From assembly GCA_015061765.1 (NCBI GenBank), contig SUVZ01000262.1, positions 1 to 5,897 on the forward strand: a stretch of 5,897 nucleotides of DNA, given 5' to 3'. Position numbers and translations under genes: made by a program. This DNA is from Lentisphaerota bacterium. Its GTDB lineage: Bacteria > Verrucomicrobiota > Kiritimatiellia > RFP12 > UBA1067. The notes below the pieces were generated by a model, which did not search any database, had not been told where the DNA came from, and worked only from the letters and a program-made list of their open reading frames with translations. Below are positions 1 through 5,586 of the stretch, one piece after another; position 1 is the stretch's first letter; each line of letters starts with the position of its first letter.

Positions 1-348
1 TTCAACGCCACGACGATACGGCGTTCGGAGGACGGGTTCCGTCGGCTTCTGGCTGACGCCGGCAAGCGCGTGTATGTATTTCGGCTGAGCGACAGATTTG
101 GAGCGATGGGGATCGTGTGCTTTGTCGTTGCGGACGTGGAGTCTCGCCGCATCACGGACTTTGCGATGAGCTGCAGGGCGATGGGTCGGACGCTGGAGTT
201 CTTCGCGTACAACCACGTATGCCGTGAACTGGGTGGCGACCAGTCTCCGGAAATCGATTTTTCGCCAACCGAAAGGAACGCTCCGTTCGCGGCGTTCCTC
301 AAGCGTCTCGCCGACGGCGAACGGACCACATTCTGCGAGCGCGTGTAA
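1..348 (+). CDS. FkbH-like protein, C-terminal fragment (5' end outside the window)
   Basis: The reading frame is open from the first base to TAA at 346-348, giving 115 codons with no start required, so this is the tail of a larger gene. Visible motifs are FNATTIRR near the left edge, then VFRLSDRFGAMGIV and FAMSCRAMGRTLE, and a late segment TERNAPFAAFL. These match in order the C-terminal GNAT-like part of FkbH-type proteins (pattern NQFNxTTRR ... RLxDRFGDxGxV ... SCRVxGRxxE ... TxKNxPVxxF). Family knowledge: FkbH proteins carry a HAD-IIIC domain and load glyceryl units from 1,3-bisphosphoglycerate onto carrier proteins; relatives occur in polyketide and surface-glycan clusters. The HAD catalytic aspartates would lie upstream and cannot be checked, so substrate and pathway are unknown. 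A GTG at 70 is only an internal valine. queC follows 40 nt downstream on the same strand. Confidence 0.85.
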   Translation, partial: FNATTIRRSEDGFRRLLADAGKRVYVFRLSDRFGAMGIVCFVVADVESRRITDFAMSCRAMGRTLEFFAYNHVCRELGGDQSPEIDFSPTERNAPFAAFLKRLADGERTTFCERV

Positions 349-357
349 CTGTACACG
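342..357 (+). other. Short inverted repeat over the stop codon of the FkbH-like gene
   Basis: CGTGTA-ACTG-TACACG forms a perfect 6-bp stem with a 4-nt loop, and the TAA stop lies in the stem/loop junction. A second small stem, CGGC-GAC-GCCG at 356-366, follows directly. No T-tract follows, so neither looks like an intrinsic terminator. They may affect the message between the two genes or be chance. Confidence 0.3.
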
Positions 358-373
358 GCGACGCCGGAGCCTA

Positions 374-379
374 AAGGAG
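374..379 (+). promoter_or_regulatory. Ribosome binding site of queC
   Basis: AAGGAG lies 9 nt before the ATG at 389. It fixes the start: the frame is open further upstream (to 224), but that part overlaps the FkbH-like gene in another frame and does not look like QueC. Confidence 0.8.
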
Positions 380-388
380 AACGAAGCC

Positions 389-1072
389 ATGAAAGCTGTA
401 GTTGTTTTGTCTGGAGGACAGGATTCCGCAACGTGTCTTGCACTTGCTGCAAGGAAGCACGGTGCGAAGGAGGTGGGGGCTATAACGTTCGAATACGGAC
501 AGCGCCATTCGCTTGAGACGAAGTTTGCGAAGCGCCTTGCGAAGCGATTCGGAATAGCTGTGCACAAGGTGGTCAAGCTGGACTTTTATCGCCATCTCAC
601 GACAAATGCGCTCATGTCGAAGGATGCTCCGATCGAAAAGAGGAAGGGTGCGAGTTGTCCGACTACGGTTGTCGAGGGGCGCAATGCGTTCTTTCTGCTT
701 GCTGCGGCGGTCTGGGCGAAGGAGATTGGTGCGACAGAGGTGTATACCGGTGTGTCTGAGGCGGACTATTCCGGATATCCTGACTGCCGTGTGGCGTTTG
801 TCAGGTCTCAGCAGAAGACCATCCGTTTGGCGCTTGAATGGCCGATCAGGATAGTGACGCCGTTTATGCGCATGTCCAAGGCGGACGAATGGGCGTTGGC
901 TGAAAGACTCGGAATACTGGACGTCATCGAGAACGAGACGCTCACCTGCTATAACGGCATACCGGGGACAGGGTGTATGAAATGTCCGGCCTGCCGGCTT
1001 CGCAACCGAGGCTATGCGGAATTCAGGTCTCGCAGAAAAAAACTATCTTTACCTGCCGCTGCCGTGCTATAA
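389..1072 (+). CDS. queC: 7-cyano-7-deazaguanine synthase QueC
   Basis: A 227-residue protein, close to the usual QueC length (E. coli about 231). QueC converts 7-carboxy-7-deazaguanine to preQ0 with ATP and ammonia, in the cytosol, on the route to queuosine in tRNA. The N-terminal PP-loop SGGQDS is at residues 8-13, followed by FEYGQRH, then VEGRN, then the family signature DYSGYPDCR. Near the C terminus four cysteines, C187, C196, C199 and C202 (C-x8-C-x2-C-x2-C), form the expected zinc site. The start ATG has a good Shine-Dalgarno at 374-379. No other queuosine gene lies in the window. The gene is 40 nt after the FkbH-like gene and 8 nt before the DJ-1 gene, whose likely promoter overlaps its stop codon. 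All key residues are present and the protein looks intact. Confidence 0.96.
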   Translation: MKAVVVLSGGQDSATCLALAARKHGAKEVGAITFEYGQRHSLETKFAKRLAKRFGIAVHKVVKLDFYRHLTTNALMSKDAPIEKRKGASCPTTVVEGRNAFFLLAAAVWAKEIGATEVYTGVSEADYSGYPDCRVAFVRSQQKTIRLALEWPIRIVTPFMRMSKADEWALAERLGILDVIENETLTCYNGIPGTGCMKCPACRLRNRGYAEFRSRRKKLSLPAAAVL

Positions 1073-1073
1073 T
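1065..1073 (+). promoter_or_regulatory. Extended -10 promoter element (TGC-TATAAT) before the DJ-1 family gene
   Basis: A perfect TATAAT at 1068-1073 is preceded by TGC, the extended -10 form, and contains the TAA stop of queC (1070-1072). No good -35 is present at 16-18 nt; the nearest match, TTTACC at 1048-1053, is only 14 nt away. Extended -10 promoters can work without a -35. The predicted transcription start, about 7 nt downstream, falls at or next to the ATG at 1081. Inferred from sequence only. Confidence 0.5.
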
Positions 1074-1080
1074 AGGCGGC

Positions 1081-1629
1081 ATGAAAAAAGCACTTGTGCC
1101 ACTTGCCGACGGTTTTGAGGACATAGAAGCCGTAGCGGTTGTTGACATACTCCGCCGGGGAGGCGTGGAGGTTGTCACCGCCGCGCTCGCGACGGAGCCT
1201 TCGGCGGTCTCTGCCCATGGAATCAGGATGGGCACCGATGCCCTTCTCGAGGAGGTGCTCGACGCCCATTGGGACGCAATCATCCTTCCTGGCGGCGGAC
1301 AGGGGACCGCCAACCTCATGGCATGTGAACCGCTTGCCGCGCGTCTGCGTCTACAGAAGGAGTCAGGTGGGTTTGTGTGCGCAATCTGCGCCGCACCCAC
1401 AGTCCTTTCGGCGACCGGCATTCTTGATGGCGAGGACGTGACATGCTATCCGGCATGTGCCGGCGACATGGAGTGTCCAGTCGTGGATGCTCCGGCCGTG
1501 GCGGACGGGCAGATCATTACAGGGCAAGGGCCTGGCGCGGCGATGACGTTTGGCTTTGCCGTACTGATGCATCTTGCCGGCGAAGAAGCGGCCCGTAAGG
1601 TTGCGGAAGGGATGGTTGCCGTGATATGA
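1081..1629 (+). CDS. DJ-1/YajL (ThiJ/PfpI superfamily) protein
   Basis: A 182-residue protein of normal DJ-1/YajL size. Members are small cytosolic proteins with a flavodoxin-like fold and a reactive cysteine; chaperone, oxidative-stress and deglycase roles have been proposed and the last is disputed. Near the N terminus LADGFEDIEA contains E16, equivalent to the conserved glutamate next to the catalytic cysteine (E18 in human DJ-1). ILPGGGQGTANL at 68-79 is the typical glycine-rich turn. The nucleophile elbow AICAAPTVL at 101-109 places the cysteine at C103. ITGQGPGAAMTF at 146-157 matches the family's late G-P-G motif. The ATG at 1081 is chosen because family homology begins there; only a weak AGG (1074-1076) precedes it. 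The stop overlaps the next start (ATGA, 1626-1629), suggesting translational coupling. The family is secure, the exact activity is not. Confidence 0.93.
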   Translation: MKKALVPLADGFEDIEAVAVVDILRRGGVEVVTAALATEPSAVSAHGIRMGTDALLEEVLDAHWDAIILPGGGQGTANLMACEPLAARLRLQKESGGFVCAICAAPTVLSATGILDGEDVTCYPACAGDMECPVVDAPAVADGQIITGQGPGAAMTFGFAVLMHLAGEEAARKVAEGMVAVI

Positions 1630-2354
1630 GACAGACCGTTGTTTTGGTGTTGGCCGTCATTGGTGCGTTTGCGATTGCAGGCGGCGCGTTCTATTTGTGG
1701 AACAATAGACCCGGCCGTCCGGCGGTATCGGTCAATGGCCGCATACTGACTGACCGAGAACTAACCTGGCGCGCACAGACTCTCATAGACGATGCCAGGC
1801 GCATGGAGAAACTCCTTATCCCGGAAAGGGAAATGCCCGAGGCCATGCGCCATTACAGGAGGACCGCCGCCAAGATGTGGATCGTGAAGGAGGTGCTTCT
1901 CGCCGCTGCGGTGGAGTCTGACGTGAAAGTCAGCGCCGAGGACGAGAAGCAGTCGCTTGCCAAGGTGGAGCGCCAGCTGAAGTCCCGACATCTCACGCCT
2001 GAGCAGTTCTTCAAGGAGGGACCGATTCCGGAGGCGACCAAGCGTTCCGACTTTAAGGAGGCAGTCCTTATCGGAAAGTACACCAAGCGCGAGATCGAGG
2101 ACGGGATTTCCGTCGGGACCAAGGAGATAGACGACCGAGTAAGTGAGTTGCGCGAACTCAACGCAAAGATCATGAAGTCCGGCGGCAAGCCCAAGTTCAA
2201 GGCCAATCGCAAAACGGCGATTGAGATGCTGCGTCAGGAAAAGTACAATATCGCGTTCAGAGATCTATTCCGCAGGAAGTTCGGGAAGATGACGGTGACG
2301 TGCCCTGCATTTCCGGATTTGGAGTCAGTCGACGGAGTTTCTCCGCCTCGGTGA
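1626..2354 (+). CDS. Membrane-anchored SurA N-domain-like protein without a PPIase domain
   Basis: A 242-residue protein. Residues 4-25 are a single hydrophobic segment, most likely an uncleaved anchor or signal sequence placing the rest in the periplasm. VSVNGRILTDRELTWRA (34-50) matches the opening strand/helix of SurA/PrsA foldases (VNGxxIT). The long helical stretch 72-165, with VKVSAEDEKQSLAKVE (100-115) and HLTPEQFF (122-129), follows the SurA_N pattern of 'VSDEEV ... LTLEQF'. A final amphipathic helix at about 197-220 could be the C-terminal helix that normally packs on the N-domain. No parvulin PPIase core is visible between them; only about 30 residues intervene. Role by inference: outer-membrane or periplasmic protein chaperone rather than isomerase. 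The start overlaps the DJ-1 stop by 4 nt, and GGAAGG at 1605-1610 is too far upstream to be a good RBS. Function is uncertain. Confidence 0.7.
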   Translation: MRQTVVLVLAVIGAFAIAGGAFYLWNNRPGRPAVSVNGRILTDRELTWRAQTLIDDARRMEKLLIPEREMPEAMRHYRRTAAKMWIVKEVLLAAAVESDVKVSAEDEKQSLAKVERQLKSRHLTPEQFFKEGPIPEATKRSDFKEAVLIGKYTKREIEDGISVGTKEIDDRVSELRELNAKIMKSGGKPKFKANRKTAIEMLRQEKYNIAFRDLFRRKFGKMTVTCPAFPDLESVDGVSPPR

Positions 2355-2387
2355 GAGCTGCAGTGTGTGTCGCGCATGTATAACAGT

Positions 2388-3266
2388 ATGGCACGGAAAA
2401 GCATAGCAGTTATTTTTCTTGCGTCGGTGATGCTGTCACTCGCCGCATATTCTGCCGCCCAGCCGTTCGAACGGTACCAGACGGTTATCGACCGTAAGCC
2501 GTTCGGTCCCGAACCGGTCAATTTCAACCCCGAGGCGGCTCCGGGGTCGGCCGGATCCGCAGCGGCGGCGGGGGAGATGACCGAGGAGCAGCGCACGGCC
2601 GAGGAGCAGCAGATTGCGGCGAGCGTGCGCGTCTCGATGATAAACGTGACCCCTGCGGGAGCGGTGGCGGTGGGCTTCACGGACAATTCCGCAAATCCGG
2701 CAGAGAACTACTATCTTGTCGTGGGCCGCAGTCAGAACGGCTGGACAGTTAAAAGCGCCGATCCCGTCACGGAGTCCGTTACGTTGGAGAAAGGCGGTAT
2801 CGACGTGACGGTGAAACTTGGAGAGACCGTTGGCGGCAATCCCAAAGGCGGAGTCAAGGGGAATAGGGCAGGACGTCCGATGACCTTGCGCTCAAGAGGC
2901 GGAATCCCGGCCTATTCGCCGCAGACGGCTGATGAGGCTTCTGGCGGTGCCGGGCTTGGAGGACTGGCTCGTTTGCGTCGGCATCGCGCCGAAATGCGGG
3001 CAAAAGCGCAGGAGGCGGCCGCGAAAAAGGCCGAGGCGGATGCGGTCGCAGCCGCCGAGCGCGAGGAACGTGCCGCACGAGAGGCCGAAGAGAAGCGTCT
3101 GCGCGCCGAACGCGAGGCGCGCGAGGCGGAAGAGCGCGCCCAGCAGCGCGAAGCTCTGCGCCAGATACAGGAGCAGTTGAAGAGAGAACGCGAGGAACGT
3201 GAGGCCGCTGCGCGACAGTCGGCGGAAGGTCAGGAGGATCAGGGTGAAGCAAACAACGCTGAGTGA
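2388..3266 (+). CDS. Exported protein with a central beta-rich region and a long charged C-terminal helix; function unknown
   Basis: I do not recognise a characterised family. From ATG 2388 it is 292 residues. Residues 1-24 form a Sec signal peptide: basic MARK, a hydrophobic core, and a cleavage-like SAA before QPF. FERYQTVIDRKPFG (27-40) follows, then a Pro/Ala/Gly linker. Residues 76-147 look beta-rich, with alternating hydrophobics and a Gly-containing turn (YYLVVGRSQNGWTV), loosely like the small beta domains of PilP/GspC-type secretion or pilus proteins; this is a weak analogy. Residues 193-277 are almost entirely Arg, Glu, Ala, Lys and Gln, a long highly charged helix or coiled coil. 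The tail is acidic. Alternative in-frame starts are ATG 2376 and GTG 2367, the latter with GAGAG 9 nt upstream; 2388 gives the cleanest signal peptide. The gene overlaps the acyltransferase by 23 nt. Confidence 0.75.
   Translation: MARKSIAVIFLASVMLSLAAYSAAQPFERYQTVIDRKPFGPEPVNFNPEAAPGSAGSAAAAGEMTEEQRTAEEQQIAASVRVSMINVTPAGAVAVGFTDNSANPAENYYLVVGRSQNGWTVKSADPVTESVTLEKGGIDVTVKLGETVGGNPKGGVKGNRAGRPMTLRSRGGIPAYSPQTADEASGGAGLGGLARLRRHRAEMRAKAQEAAAKKAEADAVAAAEREERAAREAEEKRLRAEREAREAEERAQQREALRQIQEQLKREREEREAAARQSAEGQEDQGEANNAE
3232..3237 (+). promoter_or_regulatory. Strong Shine-Dalgarno deciding the GTG start of the acyltransferase
   Basis: AGGAGG lies 6 nt before GTG 3244, inside the 3' end of the upstream gene. 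It is the best ribosome binding site in the window and favours GTG 3244 over ATG 3295 and over the upstream GTG at 3199. Confidence 0.75.
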
Positions 3267-4074
3267 TTTCAGGAAGTCTCTGATTGAGACTGGAATGTAC
3301 GAGTCCGCGCCGGACTCGATGGCGCCGGTTCCGCGCGCGCAGGGGCGCTGGACCACGGTTAGTTTCACGTGGAGCGTATTCTTCGTCTTCCCGTATTGTG
3401 CGGTACGGGAGTTTTTCAGGTCGCTGACGACGGAGCTGTGGGCTAAGTGCTGCTTCAAGACCGTGCAGAAGGCGGAGAAGTTCGGCATAAAGGTTACGGC
3501 TGACGGATGGGAGAACCGAAACGGATACAAGGGACCGGTCGTGTATCTCTGCAACCACATGTCAACCCTTGAGACGATCATGCTTCCGCCCGTCCTTCTT
3601 ACGTATGGTCCGTTCAATGTGTTCGTGAAGGCTTCGCTTTCGCGACTTCCCGCGCTCAAACGCGCCGCCGCCCACATGGGGCTGATACCGTTGGGGCGCA
3701 AGTCGCCAAGAGAGGATTTGATGCAGGTGTTCAACGAAGGTGTTGCCCGCATTCGCGAGGGCAGGTCTGTCCTGATATTCCCGCAGGGATCGCGAGAGAA
3801 GGTGTTTTCGCGCCGGCTGTATTCGTCAATCGGCGCAAAGCTTGCCGAGAAGGCGGGCGTCCCGGTCGTTCCGATAGCCGTCAAAACCGACTGTGAGCCA
3901 ACTCGCCCGGACGGCAAGGGTTGGCTGAAGGACTTCGGCACCGTAGATCCGTCCAAGGATATCCGTCTGCGTTGCGGACCGCCCATTACGGGAACCGCCA
4001 AGGAGATTCACCAGAAGGTGTTTGACTGGATAAAGGCCCAACTGGAGGAGTGGGGTCTTCCCACCGAAGGATGA
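3244..4074 (+). CDS. PlsC-type lysophospholipid/1-acylglycerol-3-phosphate acyltransferase with an HX4E motif
   Basis: A 276-residue protein from GTG 3244, chosen for its strong Shine-Dalgarno. PlsC-family enzymes transfer an acyl chain to lysophosphatidic acid or a related acceptor at the inner face of the cytoplasmic membrane. A hydrophobic stretch at about 38-53 could be the membrane-associated segment. Motif I is CNHMSTLE at 103-110, so the catalytic pair is H105 and E110 rather than the usual HX4D. GLIPLGR at 146-152 corresponds to motif II, LIFPQGSRE at 177-185 to motif III (usual FPEGTRS) and VPVVPIAVKT at 206-215 to motif IV. All four blocks are in the right order and spacing, so the enzyme should be intact, but the acceptor is unknown and phosphatidic acid synthesis is only the default guess. 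The stop overlaps the next start by 4 nt (ATGA, 4071-4074). Confidence 0.9.
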   Translation: MKQTTLSDFRKSLIETGMYESAPDSMAPVPRAQGRWTTVSFTWSVFFVFPYCAVREFFRSLTTELWAKCCFKTVQKAEKFGIKVTADGWENRNGYKGPVVYLCNHMSTLETIMLPPVLLTYGPFNVFVKASLSRLPALKRAAAHMGLIPLGRKSPREDLMQVFNEGVARIREGRSVLIFPQGSREKVFSRRLYSSIGAKLAEKAGVPVVPIAVKTDCEPTRPDGKGWLKDFGTVDPSKDIRLRCGPPITGTAKEIHQKVFDWIKAQLEEWGLPTEG

Positions 4075-4976
4075 AAAACCGCTATCTCATCTGGCTCAGT
4101 TGGCCGGAACCTCCGTTCAGGCTCAATGCTTCGGATCTGAAGCTGTTCAGGTCACTGGTTGACGGCGAGGTGGTCGCGGTTCGCTCGGAGCGTGCGTTCA
4201 TAAGGGAACTTCCGTTCGCCACCCACGCGATCTGCTGGGAATTCAGCAGGCGGTGGTTTGCGGTCGCCAGACGGTTGCGTGTGCTTGCAACGCCGGGCGC
4301 CGGACGCGAATTGCTGCCGTCGGAAGATGAAGTGCCAAGTGGCGTGCGGAAATTCCATGGCGGATTTCATGGTCCGATAATGGGAGAGACGGTCGTCGCC
4401 TACATGCTGGCATGGTGCAGAGGGCTGATGGCGGCCTATGGCTGGCAGAAGGAGGGCGGAGATGCCAATCTGTGGCGCCGGGCCGATTTTGGCAACTGCT
4501 GCTACTCCCTTGCCGGAACGAAGGCGGTAATACTCGGATACGGAAAGATTGGACGCGCCACGGGAGCGAAACTAAAGGCGCTCGGCGTGTCTGTGAAGGG
4601 GATTCGCCGCAGGAACATCGGAGAACTTCCGGATGAGGTCGCTGATGCCGACTGGCTGATCTGCGTGCTGCCGTCTGATACCGGGACGGATAACATTGTC
4701 GATGCGGGACTCCTGCGCAGGATGAAGAGAAGCGCCGTGGTGGTGAATGTCGGGCGAGGAAACGCAATTGACGAGCAGGCTTTGGCTGATGCGCTTGCGC
4801 GGCGGCGGATTGCGGCGGCGTTTCTGGATGTGTTCAAGCGGGAGCCTCTAACATCAGAATCACCGCTTGCGGCCGGTCTGCCGGGGCTGTTCCGCTTTCC
4901 GCACGGGTCGGCGTTCGCGCCGGATTATCTCGTGCGCTTCTTCAGGGAACTGCACACGGAAGGTTTTTTGAAATAG
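4071..4976 (+). CDS. D-isomer-specific 2-hydroxyacid dehydrogenase, probably NADP(H)-dependent
   Basis: A 301-residue protein, slightly short for the family (310-340) through a compact N-terminal domain. These enzymes reduce 2-oxoacids such as glyoxylate or hydroxypyruvate, or act in the reverse direction, in the cytosol. The Rossmann fold begins at AVILGYGKIG, with GxGxxG at G156, G158 and G161. The position 18 residues after G161, normally Asp in NAD enzymes, is R179 within a run of three arginines, which suggests NADP(H). NVGRGNAIDEQAL places the catalytic arginine at R229, FLDVFKREPL the glutamate at E258, and FPHGSAFAP the histidine at H278, so the Arg-Glu-His triad is complete. ATG 4071 overlaps the acyltransferase stop and is chosen over GTG 4050 because of this coupling; GAAGG abuts it with no spacer. 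The substrate cannot be read from sequence. Confidence 0.92.
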   Translation: MKNRYLIWLSWPEPPFRLNASDLKLFRSLVDGEVVAVRSERAFIRELPFATHAICWEFSRRWFAVARRLRVLATPGAGRELLPSEDEVPSGVRKFHGGFHGPIMGETVVAYMLAWCRGLMAAYGWQKEGGDANLWRRADFGNCCYSLAGTKAVILGYGKIGRATGAKLKALGVSVKGIRRRNIGELPDEVADADWLICVLPSDTGTDNIVDAGLLRRMKRSAVVVNVGRGNAIDEQALADALARRRIAAAFLDVFKREPLTSESPLAAGLPGLFRFPHGSAFAPDYLVRFFRELHTEGFLK

Positions 4977-5000
4977 CGCAAGTAACCTTCTTTGGGCGCA

Positions 5001-5045
5001 ATGAAGCGCGCCTCCGCGCTTCGAGAGCGGTCGCGCTTACTTCAT
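5001..5045 (+). terminator. GC-rich hairpin after the five-gene run (possible terminator or palindromic repeat)
   Basis: GAAGCGCG-CCTC-CGCGCTTC at 5003-5022 is a perfect 8-bp stem with a 4-nt loop, 26 nt after the dehydrogenase stop. There is no T-tract after it, so it is not a classical intrinsic terminator, though it is well placed to end or protect the operon mRNA. A longer competing fold pairs ATGAAG (5001-5006) with CTTCAT (5040-5045), CGCG (5007-5010) with CGCG (5032-5035) and CCGC (5014-5017) with GCGG (5027-5030). Confidence 0.45.
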
Positions 5046-5080
5046 CATGTCACCCGCTGAAAAAAAAATCAAAAAAGTGC

Positions 5081-5109
5081 TTGCATCGAAAAACGGCATA
5101 TGATATTAT
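5081..5109 (+). promoter_or_regulatory. Sigma70-type promoter of the tRNA cluster
   Basis: TTGCAT at 5081-5086 (-35) and TATTAT at 5104-5109 (-10) are separated by 17 nt. An A-rich stretch at 5060-5076 just upstream resembles an UP element, usual for stable RNA promoters. The predicted start is about 5116, leaving a short leader before tRNA-Asp at 5133. Confidence 0.8.
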
Positions 5110-5132
5110 ATGCGGCGTTTTTCACCCATCGC

Positions 5133-5209
5133 GGGGTCGTGGCGCAATTGGTTAGCGCACTGGACTGTCGATCCGGGGGTTGCGGGTTCGAGCCCCGTCG
5201 ACCCCGCCA
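5133..5209 (+). tRNA. tRNA-Asp (anticodon GTC)
   Basis: The acceptor stem GGGGTCG (5133-5139) pairs with CGACCCC (5199-5205), followed by discriminator G5206 and an encoded CCA (5207-5209). The D arm is GGCGCAATTGGTTAGCGC. The anticodon stem CTGGA/TCCGG encloses CTGTCGA, with GTC at 5167-5169. The T arm carries GTTCGAGC. With G34, this tRNA belongs to the GUN group (Asp, Asn, His, Tyr) that receives queuosine, the product of the pathway that includes queC in this window. Confidence 0.97.
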
Positions 5210-5235
5210 TTAAGTGAAAAGCGGAAGACAATCAG

Positions 5236-5260
5236 CCATCCTGAGAACGGATGGTTTTTT
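5236..5260 (+). terminator. Intrinsic-terminator-like hairpin between tRNA-Asp and tRNA-Gly
   Basis: CCATCC (5236-5241) pairs perfectly with GGATGG (5249-5254) across a 7-nt loop and is followed by six T (5255-5260). This is the best intrinsic terminator in the window. It ends only 5 nt before tRNA-Gly, leaving no room for a separate promoter, so tRNA-Gly and tRNA-Leu probably depend on read-through. Confidence 0.8.
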
Positions 5261-5265
5261 GTTAA

Positions 5266-5339
5266 GCGGGCGTAGCTCAATGGCAGAGCTCCAGCCTTCC
5301 AAGCTGGCTACGAGGGTTCGATTCCCTTCGCCCGCTCCA
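5266..5339 (+). tRNA. tRNA-Gly (anticodon TCC)
   Basis: The acceptor stem GCGGGCG (5266-5272) pairs with CGCCCGC (5329-5335), followed by discriminator T5336 and an encoded CCA (5337-5339). The anticodon stem CCAGC/GCTGG encloses CTTCCAA, with TCC at 5298-5300. The T loop GGTTCGATTCC is canonical. It lies 5 nt after the terminator-like hairpin and 13 nt before tRNA-Leu. Confidence 0.97.
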
Positions 5340-5352
5340 TTTGTTTTCTCCT

Positions 5353-5438
5353 GCCGGAGTGGCGAAATGGCAGACGCAGCAGACTCAAAATCTGCCGCAC
5401 GTGAGTGTGTGAGGGTTCGAGTCCCTCCTCCGGCACCA
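5353..5438 (+). tRNA. tRNA-Leu (anticodon CAA)
   Basis: The acceptor stem GCCGGAG (5353-5359) pairs with CTCCGGC (5428-5434), followed by discriminator A5435 and an encoded CCA (5436-5438). The anticodon stem GCAGA/TCTGC encloses CTCAAAA, with CAA at 5386-5388, which reads UUG. The 86-nt length and long variable arm are right for class II tRNA-Leu. The T stem is GAGGG/CCCTC. No hairpin terminator follows; the 3' flank is only T-rich. Confidence 0.96.
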
Positions 5439-5526
5439 CTTCCTTTTATCCCTTTGATTTCTTGCTTCGGTTCCGCAACTCTGCTTGGTTCAGGGGGGGG
5501 AGCTGCGCGACGAGGAATTTGCAGGG

Positions 5527-5586
5527 AATTTCAAGCATCTTTCATGGAGCAAAGCAAATTTCAAATATCTTTCAGTCGCAAAGCGC
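5527..5586. repeat. Imperfect 30-nt direct tandem repeat, two copies
   Basis: AATTTCAAGCATCTTTCA (5527-5544) and AATTTCAAATATCTTTCA (5557-5574) agree at 16 of 18 positions and are exactly 30 nt apart. Each is followed by GCAAAGC, offset by 1 nt. A shorter, looser echo (CTTCAAGCAAAAGC) follows at 5597-5610. There are too few copies, and no spacer pattern, for a CRISPR array. Confidence 0.6.

Noticed and set aside
224..388. Upstream in-frame extension of queC
   Set aside because: It overlaps the FkbH-like gene in another frame, shows no QueC homology and skips the good Shine-Dalgarno at 374-379.
2379..2384. TATAAC as a possible -10 before the exported-protein gene
   Set aside because: No -35 at a usable distance, and transcription would start inside the coding region if ATG 2388 is the true start.
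2892..4001. 369-codon open frame on the - strand
   Set aside because: It lies opposite two well-supported + strand genes and its translation shows no family motifs. Biased codon use on the + strand explains the open antisense frame.
389..5209. Functional linkage of queC with tRNA-Asp(GTC), a queuosine substrate
   Set aside because: The biochemical link is real, but the genes are 4 kb and several transcription signals apart; co-occurrence is probably coincidence.
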